From: Streptomyces sp. 11x1
Lineage (GTDB): Bacteria; Actinomycetota; Actinomycetes; Streptomycetales; Streptomycetaceae
DNA: 64,000 bases
Direction of reading: 5' to 3'
Assembly: GCF_032598905.1 (NCBI RefSeq)
Contig: NZ_CP122458.1
Span: 496,001 to 560,000, forward strand
A program made the translations under genes and the position numbers. Below, piece by piece: positions 7,670 to 16,665 of this stretch. Below the pieces are notes generated by a model, which was given only the letters and a program-made list of their open reading frames with translations, was not told where the DNA came from and made no database searches. Every line of letters begins with the position of its first letter. The stretch's first letter is position 1.

Positions 7670-10483
7670 GTGATGCGCGCGGGTACGGCCTCGTCGGCCG
7701 GCGGCGCGGGGGCGGCGGCACCCGTGGACACGAGCGAGCCGTCGCGGGTGCGCGAGATCACCGCCGCCAGTGTCTTCACCGCGCTCGGCACGTCACGGCG
7801 TGGCCTCACCCCCGCGCAGGTCGGCGAGAGACTGCAACGGTACGGGGCCAACGAACTGCCGCGTGCCCGGCGTCGCGGCGTCTGGCGGCAGTTGGGGGCG
7901 CAGTTCACCGACCTGTTCGCGGTGGTGCTGCTCGTCGCCTCGGCGATCACGTTCCTGGCGTACGGCCTGCAGCAGCCGCGTGACCCGGGCACCCTGCAAC
8001 TGGCGGTGGCGATCCTGGGCGTCGTGATGCTGAACGCCGCCATCGGCTTCGCGCAGGAGTACTCGGCGGAGCGTACGGCGCAGGCCCTTGAGGCGATGGT
8101 GCCGCACACCTGCCGGGTGCTGCGCGACGGTGTCCGCCTGGAGGTGCCGGCCCGGGAGCTGGTGCCGGGCGACGTCGTGGTGCTGGATGCCGGGGACGCC
8201 GTGTCGGCGGACTGCCGGGTGGTCGAGGCGCACGAACTGGCGGTGAACAACGCGTCCTTGACCGGTGAGAGCAACGCCGTGGCACGATCGGCGGACGCGG
8301 TGACGGACGGGCCCGCGTTGGAAGCGCGCAACTGCGTTTTCATGGGGACCGATGTCGTCGCGGGGGCCGGGAGCGCGGTGGTTTTCGCCACGGGAGCGGA
8401 AACCGAGTTCGGGCGCATCCACCGGCTGGCGGCGGCGGCGCCCCGGCAGCGAACGCCTCTGCAGCGCGAAGTGGCCGTCATGGCGCGGCGAGTGGCGGGG
8501 GCGGCGCTGGCGATCGGTGCGCTGATGTTCGTCGTGCGGTTGCCCACCGGTGAGTCCCTGGTGCCCTCGTTCGTGTTCGCGCTCGGGGTGATGGTGGCGC
8601 TGGTCCCGGAGGGACTGCCCGCTACCCTGTCGGTCTCCCTGGCGATCGGCGTGCGGCGGATGGCGCGCCGCAGGGCGCTGATCAAACGGTTGCTGGCGGT
8701 GGAGGCCCTCGGATCGACCACGGTGGTCTGCACCGACAAGACCGGGACGCTCACCCAGGCGGAGATGACCGTCACCCGGGTGTGGGCGGGCGGTACCGCG
8801 CACCCGGTGACCGGTGTGGGTTACGCGCCGCACGGCGAGGTCGCCGACGCGGCGGGGGTACGCGAGCTGCTGCGGGTGGCGGGCCTGTGCTGCGATGCCA
8901 GACTGGTGCCGCCCGGGGGCCCCGGGGAGCACTGGAGGGTGCTCGGTGACACGACCGAGGGCGCCCTGCTCGTCGTGGCCGCCAAGGCCGGGCTGGACCT
9001 CGGCGCGCAGGAGCGGGCGACCCCCCGGGTGACGGAGTTCCCCTTCGACTCGGACCGCAAGTTGATGAGCACGGTCCACCGGGCCGGCGCGTCGTATCAG
9101 GCATGCGTCAAGGGGGCTCCCGCGGAGCTGCTGGCGCGCTGCGTCGACGTGGAGTGGGAGGGGCGGCGCGGGCCTTTGACGGAGCGGGACCGGGCGTCCG
9201 TCGTCACGGCGGGGGACGCGCTGGCGTCCCAGGGGCTGCGGGTACTGGCCGTCGCACGGCGGGAGGTGGCCGTCCCCGTTCCCGCTCAGGAGGAGGCCGA
9301 GTCCGGGCTCACCCTCCTCGGCCTGGTCGGGATGTTGGACCCGCCGCGCCCGGAGGTCACCGACGCGGTCGCGGCCTGCCGCCGGGCGGGCATCCGGATC
9401 GTCATGGTCACCGGCGACCATCCCCTGACCGGGGAGGCTGTGGCACGCCGGGTGGGCATCGTGCGCCGGCCCGATCCGGTGGTGGTCACGGGGGCCCGCC
9501 TCGACTCCCTGGACGACGCCGCGCTCGACACGCTCCTCGCCGAGCCCTCCGAGCTGCTGCTGTGCCGGGTCAGCCCGGAGCACAAGATGCGCGTGGTCAC
9601 CGCGTTCCAGCGGCGGGGCGAGGTGGTCGCGGTGACCGGGGACGGCGCGAACGACGCTCCCGCGCTCAAGCACGCCGACATCGGGGTGGCGATGGGGGCG
9701 TCGGGCACCGATGTCGCCCGGGAGGCGGCCTCGATGGTGCTGCTGGACGACTCGTTCGCCTCCATCGCGGCCGCCGTGCGGCTCGGCCGCGCGGTCTACA
9801 GGAACATCCGGAAATTTCTCGTCTACGTCTTCAGCAGCAACATCGGCGAACTCGGCCCGATCCTGGTGGCGACGTTCGCCGGGTTCCCGCTCGTGCCCAT
9901 CAGCGCGGTGCAGATCCTCGCGATCGACCTGGGGTCCGACGTGATGCCGGCCCTGGCTCTGGGCGCGGAACGGCCCGAACCGGATGTGATGGACCGCCCG
10001 CCGCGCTCCCGGCGCGAACCGCTGTTCTCGGCCGCCGTGGTGGGACGCATCCTCTTCCTGGGCGGCATCCAGGCCCTCTGCGTGTGCGCGGTGTTCTTCT
10101 GGCACATCCGTTCCTCCGGCATCCCGTTCGACGATCTCACCGAGGACAACCCCGTCTACCGGGAGGCCGTCACACTCGCCCAGGCCGGGATCGTGATCAG
10201 TCAGTTCTTCATCTCGTTCGCGGTCCGCACCGACCGCCAGAGCCTCCTGGCCGTGGGGCCACTGTCCAATCCGGCCCTGCTCGCGGCGGGTGGCTTCGGA
10301 GTCGCTCTCATGGCCGCGATCAGCTACCTGCCCCCGCTGCAGTCCGTCTTCAACACCGCTCCGCTCGACGCCGCCGACTGGGCGGTGCTGGTGGCGCTCG
10401 GCACCCTGCCCCTGCTCGCGGACGAGGCGCGCAAGGCATGGCTGCGCGGTCGCGCCGGCCACCGGAAAGGAGCCCCACGGTGA
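7670..10483 (+). CDS. P2-type cation-transporting ATPase (CtpF/calcium-ATPase-like)
   Basis: A 937-residue P-type ATPase of the Ca2+/Na+-K+ (P2) branch. Visible features: an N-terminal cation-ATPase domain ('GLTPAQVGERLQRYGANELP'), actuator 'TGES' at 198-201, 'PEGLP' in the fourth membrane helix at 313, phosphorylation motif 'DKTGTLT' with Asp356, hinge 'GDGANDAP' at 658, and a C-terminal block of membrane helices. PEGL marks P2 pumps, not heavy-metal pumps. CtpF (Rv1997) of the DosR regulon is the nearest functional parallel I know. The stop codon overlaps the GTG of the first trkA-like gene, so the three genes form an operon. An ATG one codon downstream is an equally good start. Confidence 0.93.
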   Translation: MMRAGTASSAGGAGAAAPVDTSEPSRVREITAASVFTALGTSRRGLTPAQVGERLQRYGANELPRARRRGVWRQLGAQFTDLFAVVLLVASAITFLAYGLQQPRDPGTLQLAVAILGVVMLNAAIGFAQEYSAERTAQALEAMVPHTCRVLRDGVRLEVPARELVPGDVVVLDAGDAVSADCRVVEAHELAVNNASLTGESNAVARSADAVTDGPALEARNCVFMGTDVVAGAGSAVVFATGAETEFGRIHRLAAAAPRQRTPLQREVAVMARRVAGAALAIGALMFVVRLPTGESLVPSFVFALGVMVALVPEGLPATLSVSLAIGVRRMARRRALIKRLLAVEALGSTTVVCTDKTGTLTQAEMTVTRVWAGGTAHPVTGVGYAPHGEVADAAGVRELLRVAGLCCDARLVPPGGPGEHWRVLGDTTEGALLVVAAKAGLDLGAQERATPRVTEFPFDSDRKLMSTVHRAGASYQACVKGAPAELLARCVDVEWEGRRGPLTERDRASVVTAGDALASQGLRVLAVARREVAVPVPAQEEAESGLTLLGLVGMLDPPRPEVTDAVAACRRAGIRIVMVTGDHPLTGEAVARRVGIVRRPDPVVVTGARLDSLDDAALDTLLAEPSELLLCRVSPEHKMRVVTAFQRRGEVVAVTGDGANDAPALKHADIGVAMGASGTDVAREAASMVLLDDSFASIAAAVRLGRAVYRNIRKFLVYVFSSNIGELGPILVATFAGFPLVPISAVQILAIDLGSDVMPALALGAERPEPDVMDRPPRSRREPLFSAAVVGRILFLGGIQALCVCAVFFWHIRSSGIPFDDLTEDNPVYREAVTLAQAGIVISQFFISFAVRTDRQSLLAVGPLSNPALLAAGGFGVALMAAISYLPPLQSVFNTAPLDAADWAVLVALGTLPLLADEARKAWLRGRAGHRKGAPR

Positions 10484-11139
10484 AGGTGATCGTCATCGGC
10501 TGCGGACGGGTGGGCTCCATGCTCGCCGGTCTGCTCGCCAGGGAAGGACACGACGTGCGCGTGGTCGACCGGCGCCCTCAAGCGGCCCGGCGGTTGCCCG
10601 ACAGTCCCCGTATCCGCTTCCACGAGGGCAACGGATACAGCCGGGCCGTGCTGTCGGCCGCCGGGATCGAGCACGCGGACGCCTTCGTTGCCGTGACCTC
10701 GGGGGACAACAGCAACATCGTCAGCGCGCGTACGGCGAAGGAGACCTACCGGGTGCCCGTCGTCCTCGCCCGCATCTACGACCCCCGGCGGGCCGACATC
10801 TACCGCGATCTCGGCATCCCGACCATCGCCAGCGTCCGCTGGACCGTGCATCAGATCCACCGGATGCTGCTGCACCGGCACTTGAGTCCGGAACTCAGCT
10901 TCGGCAACGGCGAGACGCTGCTGATCCGTTCCGAGGTGCCCCGCTACCTGGTCGGACGGCGGCTGACGGAGTTCGACGTCGACGGCGAGATCCGCGTGGT
11001 CGAGGTCACCCGGGCGGGCCGCTCCCTCATTCCCGCCCACAGCACCACCGCGCTGGCCGACGACCTGGTCACCTTCTCCGTCGCCGCCACCGCCCTGGGC
11101 AGACTGCGCGGTTTTCTCGACAAGGAGCTGGGGACGTGA
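10480..11139 (+). CDS. TrkA-family NAD-binding regulator (first of a pair, CeoB-like)
   Basis: A 219-residue protein with an N-terminal RCK/TrkA-N Rossmann fold, 'MKVIVIGCGRVGSMLAGLL', with the GxGxxG dinucleotide motif and 'VVDRRPQA' at the end of the second strand. A TrkA-C-like tail follows ('VVEVTRAGRSLIP'). Such proteins gate K+ transporters (Trk, Ktr) in response to NAD(H) or ATP. Translation is coupled to the P-type ATPase by a GTGA overlap and to the second TrkA gene by another. No Trk/Ktr membrane subunit is encoded nearby, so the partner is elsewhere, or the pair serves the ATPase. Confidence 0.9.
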   Translation: MKVIVIGCGRVGSMLAGLLAREGHDVRVVDRRPQAARRLPDSPRIRFHEGNGYSRAVLSAAGIEHADAFVAVTSGDNSNIVSARTAKETYRVPVVLARIYDPRRADIYRDLGIPTIASVRWTVHQIHRMLLHRHLSPELSFGNGETLLIRSEVPRYLVGRRLTEFDVDGEIRVVEVTRAGRSLIPAHSTTALADDLVTFSVAATALGRLRGFLDKELGT

Positions 11140-11792
11140 ACGTGCTCATCGCCGGGGCGGGACGGCTCGGCACCCAGATCGCCCAGGTGCTCTCCGCGGC
11201 CCGCAACGAGGTCACGCTGATCGACAACGACGACGCCCGGGTGGCCGACCTGCGGGGCCGCGTCCCGGTGCGGCTGCTGGCGGGCGACGCCTGCGAACCG
11301 GCTCTGCTGGAGGACGCCGGCGCGCTGACCGCCGATCTGGTCATCGCCACCACCGGCGACGACGAGGACAACCTCGTGATCAGTCTGCTGGCCAAGCGTC
11401 AGTTCTCGGTGCCGCGCGTGGCAGCCCGCGTCAACGACGCCGACAACGCCTGGCTGTTCGACGGGCGCTGGGGGGTCGATGTCGCCGTCCCCGCCGCGAC
11501 CCCTCTGATCTCCCTGATCGAGGAGGCCACCGGCGCCACGGACACCGTCGCCCTGCTCCGGCTCAGCAAGGCGGGCGTCGAGGTCATCGAGACGGCCATC
11601 ACGGAGCGGTCCAGGACCGCGGGGCGGGCCCTCGGGGACGTGCGGCTGCCCGAGGGGACGGTCGTCGCCACCATCGTCCGGGACGGGCAGCCGACCGTAC
11701 CGGACCCGGCGGTCCGGCTCCTGCCCGGTGACGAACTCCTTCTCGTGTCGCACACGGCGACCGAGGAGGAGATCCATGCGGCATTCCAGTGA
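11136..11792 (+). CDS. TrkA-family NAD-binding regulator (second of a pair, CeoC-like)
   Basis: A 218-residue RCK protein. It starts with 'MNVLIAGAGRLGTQIAQVL' (GxGxxG) and has the acidic end of strand 2, 'TLIDNDDARV', then 'GDACEPALLEDAG' and 'DLVIATTGDDEDNL', all typical of TrkA-N. The C-terminal TrkA-C domain spans roughly residues 140-218 ('LPEGTVVATIVRDGQ', 'LLPGDELLLVS'). It overlaps the preceding gene by 4 bp (GTGA). Paired TrkA proteins also occur in mycobacteria as CeoB and CeoC. The gene ends 75 bp before a convergent Usp gene. Confidence 0.92.
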   Translation: MNVLIAGAGRLGTQIAQVLSAARNEVTLIDNDDARVADLRGRVPVRLLAGDACEPALLEDAGALTADLVIATTGDDEDNLVISLLAKRQFSVPRVAARVNDADNAWLFDGRWGVDVAVPAATPLISLIEEATGATDTVALLRLSKAGVEVIETAITERSRTAGRALGDVRLPEGTVVATIVRDGQPTVPDPAVRLLPGDELLLVSHTATEEEIHAAFQ

Positions 11793-11867
11793 CCGGACCG
11801 CTTTCCGGCGGCCCGCCCCCGGTTCGCGGAACCCGCGGCGGTCCCGGCGCCCGCGAGCATCGTGCCC

Positions 11868-12755
11868 TCAGGTGCGCTCCCCCGCTCCCCGCACGACCGC
11901 GACCGGGCAGTGCGCGTGGTGCAGGAGGGCCTGGCTGACCGATCCCAGGAGCAGCCCGGCGAAACCACCACGCCCGCGCGCACCGACCACCATGAGCTGG
12001 GCGGACCGGCTCGCCTCGATCAACGCCTCCCGTGTCCTGCCGTGCACCACCCTGCGCTCCACGTCGACCCCCGGGTAGCGCTCCCGGTGCCCCGCCAGCG
12101 CCTCGGCCAGCAGACGCTCCTCCTCCGCCGCCAGGGCACCGGGCGGGTTGGCGTACGGCGCCGACGCGTCCTGCGGCGCGGGCAGCGGGGCGTTCCAGGT
12201 GGTCCAGGCGTGCAGCGCCACCAGCGGCGCGTTGCGCAGGGTGGCTTCCGCGAAGGCGAAGTCCACGGCCCTCTCCCCGGCTGCCGAGGCGTCGACGCCC
12301 AGCAGGATCGGGCCGTCGTGGTGTCGCTGTTCACGCACCACCAGCACCGGACACCGGGCGTGCCCGGCCAGATGCACCGCAGCCGAACCCACCAGCAGCC
12401 CGACGAAGCCACCCATGCCCCGGGAGCCCACCACCACCAGTTCCGCGGCACGTGACTGGGCCTCCAACACCGTCAGCGGCTCCCCGGCGACCACGACATG
12501 GCTGACGTCGACCTCGGGCTCCACGGTTCGCGCGAACCGCACCGCCTCGGCCACCAGGCGTTCGACCATGTTCCGCAGTCCGCCCTCCGGCGGACCCAGC
12601 GGAGACGGCCCCAGCGGCACATGCATCGCGGGCCAGACGAAGGCGTGCACCACCCGCAGCCCCGCACCGCGCAACCGCGCCTCCCGCGCTGCGACCTCCA
12701 CCGCCGCGAGACCCGACGCCGAACCGTCCACGCCCACGACCACGAGTCCGCTCAC
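11868..12755 (-). CDS. Universal stress protein with two intact Usp domains
   Basis: A 295-residue tandem Usp protein in which both ATP-binding loops look intact: 'VVGSRGMGGFVGLLVGSA' in domain 1 and 'VVGARGRGGFAGLLLGSV' in domain 2. The other Usp proteins of this window keep at most one. The ATG follows 'aggaggcgtcgtg'. It lies only 36 bp downstream of the V-type ATPase subunit D gene on the same strand, so it may be the last gene of that operon. The function is inferred from the family: ATP-binding stress protein of non-growing cells. Confidence 0.94.
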   Translation of the reverse strand: MSGLVVVGVDGSASGLAAVEVAAREARLRGAGLRVVHAFVWPAMHVPLGPSPLGPPEGGLRNMVERLVAEAVRFARTVEPEVDVSHVVVAGEPLTVLEAQSRAAELVVVGSRGMGGFVGLLVGSAAVHLAGHARCPVLVVREQRHHDGPILLGVDASAAGERAVDFAFAEATLRNAPLVALHAWTTWNAPLPAPQDASAPYANPPGALAAEEERLLAEALAGHRERYPGVDVERRVVHGRTREALIEASRSAQLMVVGARGRGGFAGLLLGSVSQALLHHAHCPVAVVRGAGERT

Positions 12756-12791
12756 GACGCCTCCTCCTGCCGATACGACTGTGATCTCACC

Positions 12792-13445
12792 TCAAGATTC
12801 ACCCCGTCCGTGCTCATGCGCCCCACTGGGGGAACGGCCGGTGGCGGCCCAGCGTCGCCGGACCCCGTCCTCGTGCTCCGCCTGTTCCAGGGCCAGGTCG
12901 GCGCGGGCGAGCGTCTCTCTCAGCCGCGGAATCCAGTGCCGGCGCAGGGCACGGACCCGATGGCGCGTCCTCACCACCTCCTCGCCCACGAGTTCGGCCG
13001 CGGTACGGGCCGCGGCGTACTCGCCCGCGGCCCGTAGGGCACGGGCGTACGCCGCCTCCGCATGGACGAGCGCCGTGTTCGCGGGAGCCTCGGCGGTGGG
13101 CGGACGGGAGGGTACGGACACGGAGGCGGCCGCCGGATGGCGCACCCCCATGGCGGTGGTCCAGCTCACCTCGGCCTCGGCGGCCCCGATACCGGCGGCG
13201 GCCCGGTCGAGGGCCTGCCCCCCGCCGAGCAGCAGGCCACGAAGGACCCAGCGCTCCGATTCGGACAGCAGTTCGCCCCAGGCATGTCCGGCAGCCTCCG
13301 CAGCGGTCAGCAGCCGAGCGTGCTCGGCACGCAGGACGCGGAGCTTCTGCTCCAGCAGCTGGGCGCCGCGCTCGGCGACGTCGAGGCTGTGCCGCAGTCT
13401 CAGCCGCCCGGCCCGACCGGGAGGCGTACGGCGGAGCCCGCTCAT
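12792..13445 (-). CDS. atpD: V/A-type ATPase subunit D (central stalk)
   Basis: A 217-residue homologue of subunit D, the long coiled-coil rotor shaft of V/A-type ATPases. Typical features are the N-terminal 'PPGRAGRLRLRHSLDVAERGA', which matches the family's 'PTK..L..LK..L..A..G..LL' pattern, and the C-terminal helix 'RVRALRRHWIPRLRETLARA', which matches 'RRVNALE...IP'. The ATG overlaps the stop of the subunit B gene (ATGA at 13442-13445 on the minus strand). It is the last ATPase gene of the operon. The middle segment, residues 110-140, is variable, as is usual. Confidence 0.9.
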   Translation of the reverse strand: MSGLRRTPPGRAGRLRLRHSLDVAERGAQLLEQKLRVLRAEHARLLTAAEAAGHAWGELLSESERWVLRGLLLGGGQALDRAAAGIGAAEAEVSWTTAMGVRHPAAASVSVPSRPPTAEAPANTALVHAEAAYARALRAAGEYAAARTAAELVGEEVVRTRHRVRALRRHWIPRLRETLARADLALEQAEHEDGVRRRWAATGRSPSGAHEHGRGES

Positions 13446-14911
13446 CAGGGCGCCTCCGGGTCCGGGGTGGTGCCGGTCGCGGATGCGACGGTGCCTTCGG
13501 GGACTCGGCCCGCCTCCGGCGCGTCCTTCCCGGCGCCTGTCGCCCCATGGGCGTCCAGGAGGCGGGCCGGGAGCATCGAGAGCTGGCCGCGCGGCAGGGT
13601 GAGCAGGGCGCTCCAGCCACGTTCCAGGGCCTCGTCCAGTCCGCGCGCCTCGTCGCTCCCCTGGTCGGCGAAGTCCCGCAGGAACGCCTCCTCGAAGTCC
13701 AGGTAGCGGCGGTCGGTGGGGGTCAGGGCCGCCTGCCCGACCAGGTCGGCGAGGTCGCGGACCTGGCGGGCGCGGGCCAGGGCGGCCAGCAGCTGCGCCG
13801 CGACATCGAGATGGTCGTCGCGGGTGCGGCCTGGGCCGGCCCCTTTGCGCATCAGTCGGGACAGCGAGGACAGCGCGTCCAGCGGCGGATACACACCACG
13901 GGCGTGCACCGCGGGCGAGAGCACGATCTGTCCCTCGGTGATGTAGCCGGTCAGGTCGGGCACGGGGTGGGTGATGTCGCCCGCGGGCATCGTGAGCACG
14001 GGCAGCACGGTGACCGATCCGGGACGGCCACGGACGCGTCCGCAGCGCTCGTACAGGGAGGCGAGGTCGCTGTAGAGGTAGCCGGGGTAGGCGCGACGGG
14101 CGGGGATCTCCCCGCGGACGGCGGAGACCTCGCGCAGCGCCTCGGCGTAGGTCGTCATGTCGGTCATCACCACCAGGACGTGCCGCCCCTCGGTGAAGGC
14201 GAGGTGTTCGGCCACCGTCAGGGCGATCCGGGGGGTGAGGATCCGTTCGATCACCGGGTCGTCGGCGGTGTTGAGCAGCAGGACCAGTTCTCCCGCCGCG
14301 GACCGCTCCTCCAGCGCGTCGCGTACGAAGGAGGCGTCGGCGTGGGTGAGCCCCATGCCGGCGAAGACGACGCTGAACGCCGCACCGGAGACGGTCGCCT
14401 GTGCGGCGATCTGGGCGGCCAGCTCCAGATGCGGCAGCCCGGCGACCGAGAACACCGGGAGCTTCTGGCCGCGGACGAGAGTGGTCAGGGCGTCGACGGC
14501 GCCGACGCCGGTGAGCACGGCCTCCGACGGCGGCTCGCGCCGCACCGGGTTGATGGGGGCGCCACCGACCTCGGCGGTGCGGGAGCCGAGGACAGGCGGT
14601 CCGCCGTCGAGCGGCTCGCCCCGGCCGTTGCAGACCCGGCCGAGCCAGTCCGTGCCGACCGGGACGCGCAGCGGGCCGCCGGAGAACGCCGCGCGCACGC
14701 CCCGCGGGTCCATGCCCGAGGTGCCCTCCAGCACCTGGACGACCGCCAGGTCCCGGTCGGCGTCCAGGACCACGCCGTGGCGTCGTTCGCCCGAGGCGAG
14801 TGTGATGTGCGCGTACTCGTCCCAGCCGACCCCCGAGACGCTTTCGACGATCACGAGCGGGCCCCGCAGCTCACGCACGGCCGTGTACTCGATGCCGCCG
14901 GGCGCGCTCAT
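13445..14911 (-). CDS. atpB: V/A-type ATPase subunit B (non-catalytic nucleotide-binding)
   Basis: A 488-residue B subunit. It has the beta-barrel N-domain ('GPLVIVESVSGVGWDEYAHI'), the nucleotide-fold region with a degenerate P-loop ('PVFSVAGLPHLELAAQIA'), 'VFAGMGLTHADASFVRDALE', 'VLVVMTDMTTYAEALREVSA' and 'YPGYLYSDLASLYERCGRVR', all hallmarks of A/V-type B subunits. The lack of a GxxxxGKT loop is normal for B. Subunits B and A form the soluble hexamer. The start ATG overlaps the subunit A stop region by 4 bp. The C-terminus carries about 20 extra residues rich in Pro, Glu and Thr. Confidence 0.95.
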   Translation of the reverse strand: MSAPGGIEYTAVRELRGPLVIVESVSGVGWDEYAHITLASGERRHGVVLDADRDLAVVQVLEGTSGMDPRGVRAAFSGGPLRVPVGTDWLGRVCNGRGEPLDGGPPVLGSRTAEVGGAPINPVRREPPSEAVLTGVGAVDALTTLVRGQKLPVFSVAGLPHLELAAQIAAQATVSGAAFSVVFAGMGLTHADASFVRDALEERSAAGELVLLLNTADDPVIERILTPRIALTVAEHLAFTEGRHVLVVMTDMTTYAEALREVSAVRGEIPARRAYPGYLYSDLASLYERCGRVRGRPGSVTVLPVLTMPAGDITHPVPDLTGYITEGQIVLSPAVHARGVYPPLDALSSLSRLMRKGAGPGRTRDDHLDVAAQLLAALARARQVRDLADLVGQAALTPTDRRYLDFEEAFLRDFADQGSDEARGLDEALERGWSALLTLPRGQLSMLPARLLDAHGATGAGKDAPEAGRVPEGTVASATGTTPDPEAP

Positions 14912-16665
14912 CGCCGCACCTCGTCCAGCGCGGCGAGCATGGTGTCCCGTCGCGCCGTCACCCCGGCGGCGTCGTGCGGCCCGGTGTCCTCGCGGGCGCG
15001 CAGCAGGGGGCCGAAGTCGATCTCCTCGACGGAGGCGGCGGGCACGCCCGCGTCGACCAGGTCGCGGCAGCGGTCGGCGACCGCCAGAGCGGCGTCGGCC
15101 AGGGCGGCCGTCTTCTCCGGCCCGCAGTAGGCGTCCCGCTCCGACAGGGCGCTCTGCTGCAGCACGCCCTCCCTGAGGAGCCGGCCCGCCAGGACGCCGA
15201 TCCGCTCCCGCCCGGGAAGGGCGGCGATGCCGATCAGGTCGACCAGGTCGGCCAGCCGGTCGGCCTCGGCCAGCACGGTCGCGACCCTCTCGCGGCGCCG
15301 CGCCCACTCCGTGTCGCCGGCCGCCCGGTGACCGCCGGCCAGGACCGGGACGTCCCGGGAGAAGGAGCCCGCCCAGGACACGGCCGGGTAGTGACGGGCG
15401 TAGGCGAGGTCGCGGTCGAGGGTCCACAGGCAGCGGACGAAGCGTTCGGTGTGTGCCGTGACCGGTTCGGTCAGATCCCCACCGGGCGGGGACACCGCGC
15501 CGATCACCGTCACGGAGCCCCGGTCCCCGCCGAGGGTGGTCACGGTGGCGGCCCGCTCGTAGAAGGCGGCGATGGCCGAGGCCAGCCCAGCCGGGTAGCC
15601 CTCCTCGGCCGGCAGTGCGCCGGTGCGGGAGGCGAACTCCCGCAGCGCCTCCGCCCACCGGGACGTCGAGTCGGCGATGACGACCACGTCCAGGCCCATG
15701 TCACGGAAGTACTCGGCGACGGTCACCCCGGTGTACACGCTCGCCTCCCGGGCCATCATCGGCATGTTGGACGTGTTGGCGATCGTCACGGTGCGGTCCG
15801 TCAGACGCCCGCCCGTCCGCGGGTCCCTCAGCTCCGCCAGTTCGGTGATGACATCGGCCATCTCGTTGCCGCGCTCGCCGCAGCCGACGTAGACGATGAC
15901 ATCGGCGTCGCACCATTTCGCGATCTGCTGGAGCAGCATGGTCTTGCCCGTGCCGAACCCGCCCGGTACCGCCACCGTGCTGCCCCGGGCGACGGGGAAG
16001 AGCAGGTCGATCGCCCGCTGACCGGTGTTCAGCGCCTCGCGGCTGTCGACGCGCTCTCTCACCGGGCGTGGCCGGCGCACCGGCCAGGAGGCGCCGATCG
16101 TCACCTGCGTGCCGCCGACGACAGCGGTCACGGCATCCCCCGGCAGCTCACCGGCGGTGGCGATCTCCGTCACCGTGCCCGCACAGCCCGGCGGGGCGAG
16201 GACCTTCACGCGTACCGGTCCGGCGTCACGAATCTCTCCGAGCGCCTGCCCCTCGGCCACCCGGTCCCCCCGCGCCACCAGGGGAGCGAAGGACCAGGTG
16301 CGCTCGGACGCGAAGGCCATGGGGGCACCGGGCCCCAGCCAGTCCCCGGCGCCGGCGAGGGGGCGCAGCAGACCGTCGAAGATCCCGCCGAGCAGTTCGG
16401 GGCCCAGGCGCACCGAAAGCGGGTGGCCCCGCGGTACCGCCGTCTGTCCCGGAGCGAGCCCGCCCGTGTACTCGTAGGCCTGGACGGTGGCCACGTCACC
16501 GCTGATGGCCACCACCTCGCCGGGCAGTCCGGCGGGGCCGACGGAGACCAGGTCGTACATCGCGGTGCCGCCCCGGTACTCCATCTCGACCAGCGGCCCG
16601 GTCACGCGCAGGATCCGGCAGGCCGCCGGCCCGCCGGTCACGGGGGATCGCGTCACGGCTCCCAC
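14908..16665 (-). CDS. atpA: V/A-type ATPase catalytic subunit A
   Basis: The 585-residue catalytic subunit hydrolyses or makes ATP. Motifs: N-terminal barrel 'ILRVTGPLVEMEYRGG', bulge-region glycine-rich 'GGIFDGLLRPL' (family 'GxIFDGIQRPL'), P-loop 'GGFGTGKTMLLQQIAKW', 'YVGCGERGNEM' with catalytic Glu, and 'ADSTSRWAEALREFA'. The length matches A-type and V-type catalytic subunits (580-600). Chain order in the operon (E, A, B, D) is the usual one. The start ATG lies inside the subunit E gene by 13 bp. In organisms with an F-type ATPase this is a second rotary enzyme, most often working as an ion pump. Confidence 0.96.
   Translation of the reverse strand: MGAVTRSPVTGGPAACRILRVTGPLVEMEYRGGTAMYDLVSVGPAGLPGEVVAISGDVATVQAYEYTGGLAPGQTAVPRGHPLSVRLGPELLGGIFDGLLRPLAGAGDWLGPGAPMAFASERTWSFAPLVARGDRVAEGQALGEIRDAGPVRVKVLAPPGCAGTVTEIATAGELPGDAVTAVVGGTQVTIGASWPVRRPRPVRERVDSREALNTGQRAIDLLFPVARGSTVAVPGGFGTGKTMLLQQIAKWCDADVIVYVGCGERGNEMADVITELAELRDPRTGGRLTDRTVTIANTSNMPMMAREASVYTGVTVAEYFRDMGLDVVVIADSTSRWAEALREFASRTGALPAEEGYPAGLASAIAAFYERAATVTTLGGDRGSVTVIGAVSPPGGDLTEPVTAHTERFVRCLWTLDRDLAYARHYPAVSWAGSFSRDVPVLAGGHRAAGDTEWARRRERVATVLAEADRLADLVDLIGIAALPGRERIGVLAGRLLREGVLQQSALSERDAYCGPEKTAALADAALAVADRCRDLVDAGVPAASVEEIDFGPLLRAREDTGPHDAAGVTARRDTMLAALDEVRR

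Noticed and set aside
7793..10462. A very long open frame on the minus strand opposite the P-type ATPase
   Set aside because: GC-rich third positions keep the complementary frame free of stops. The product is a low-complexity Arg/Gly/His string without family motifs, while the plus strand has a perfect ATPase.
13445..15658. An N-terminally extended form of V-ATPase subunit B starting far upstream
   Set aside because: The extra 249 residues are Arg/Gly-rich antisense-like sequence inside the subunit A gene; similarity to subunit B begins at the ATG at 14911.
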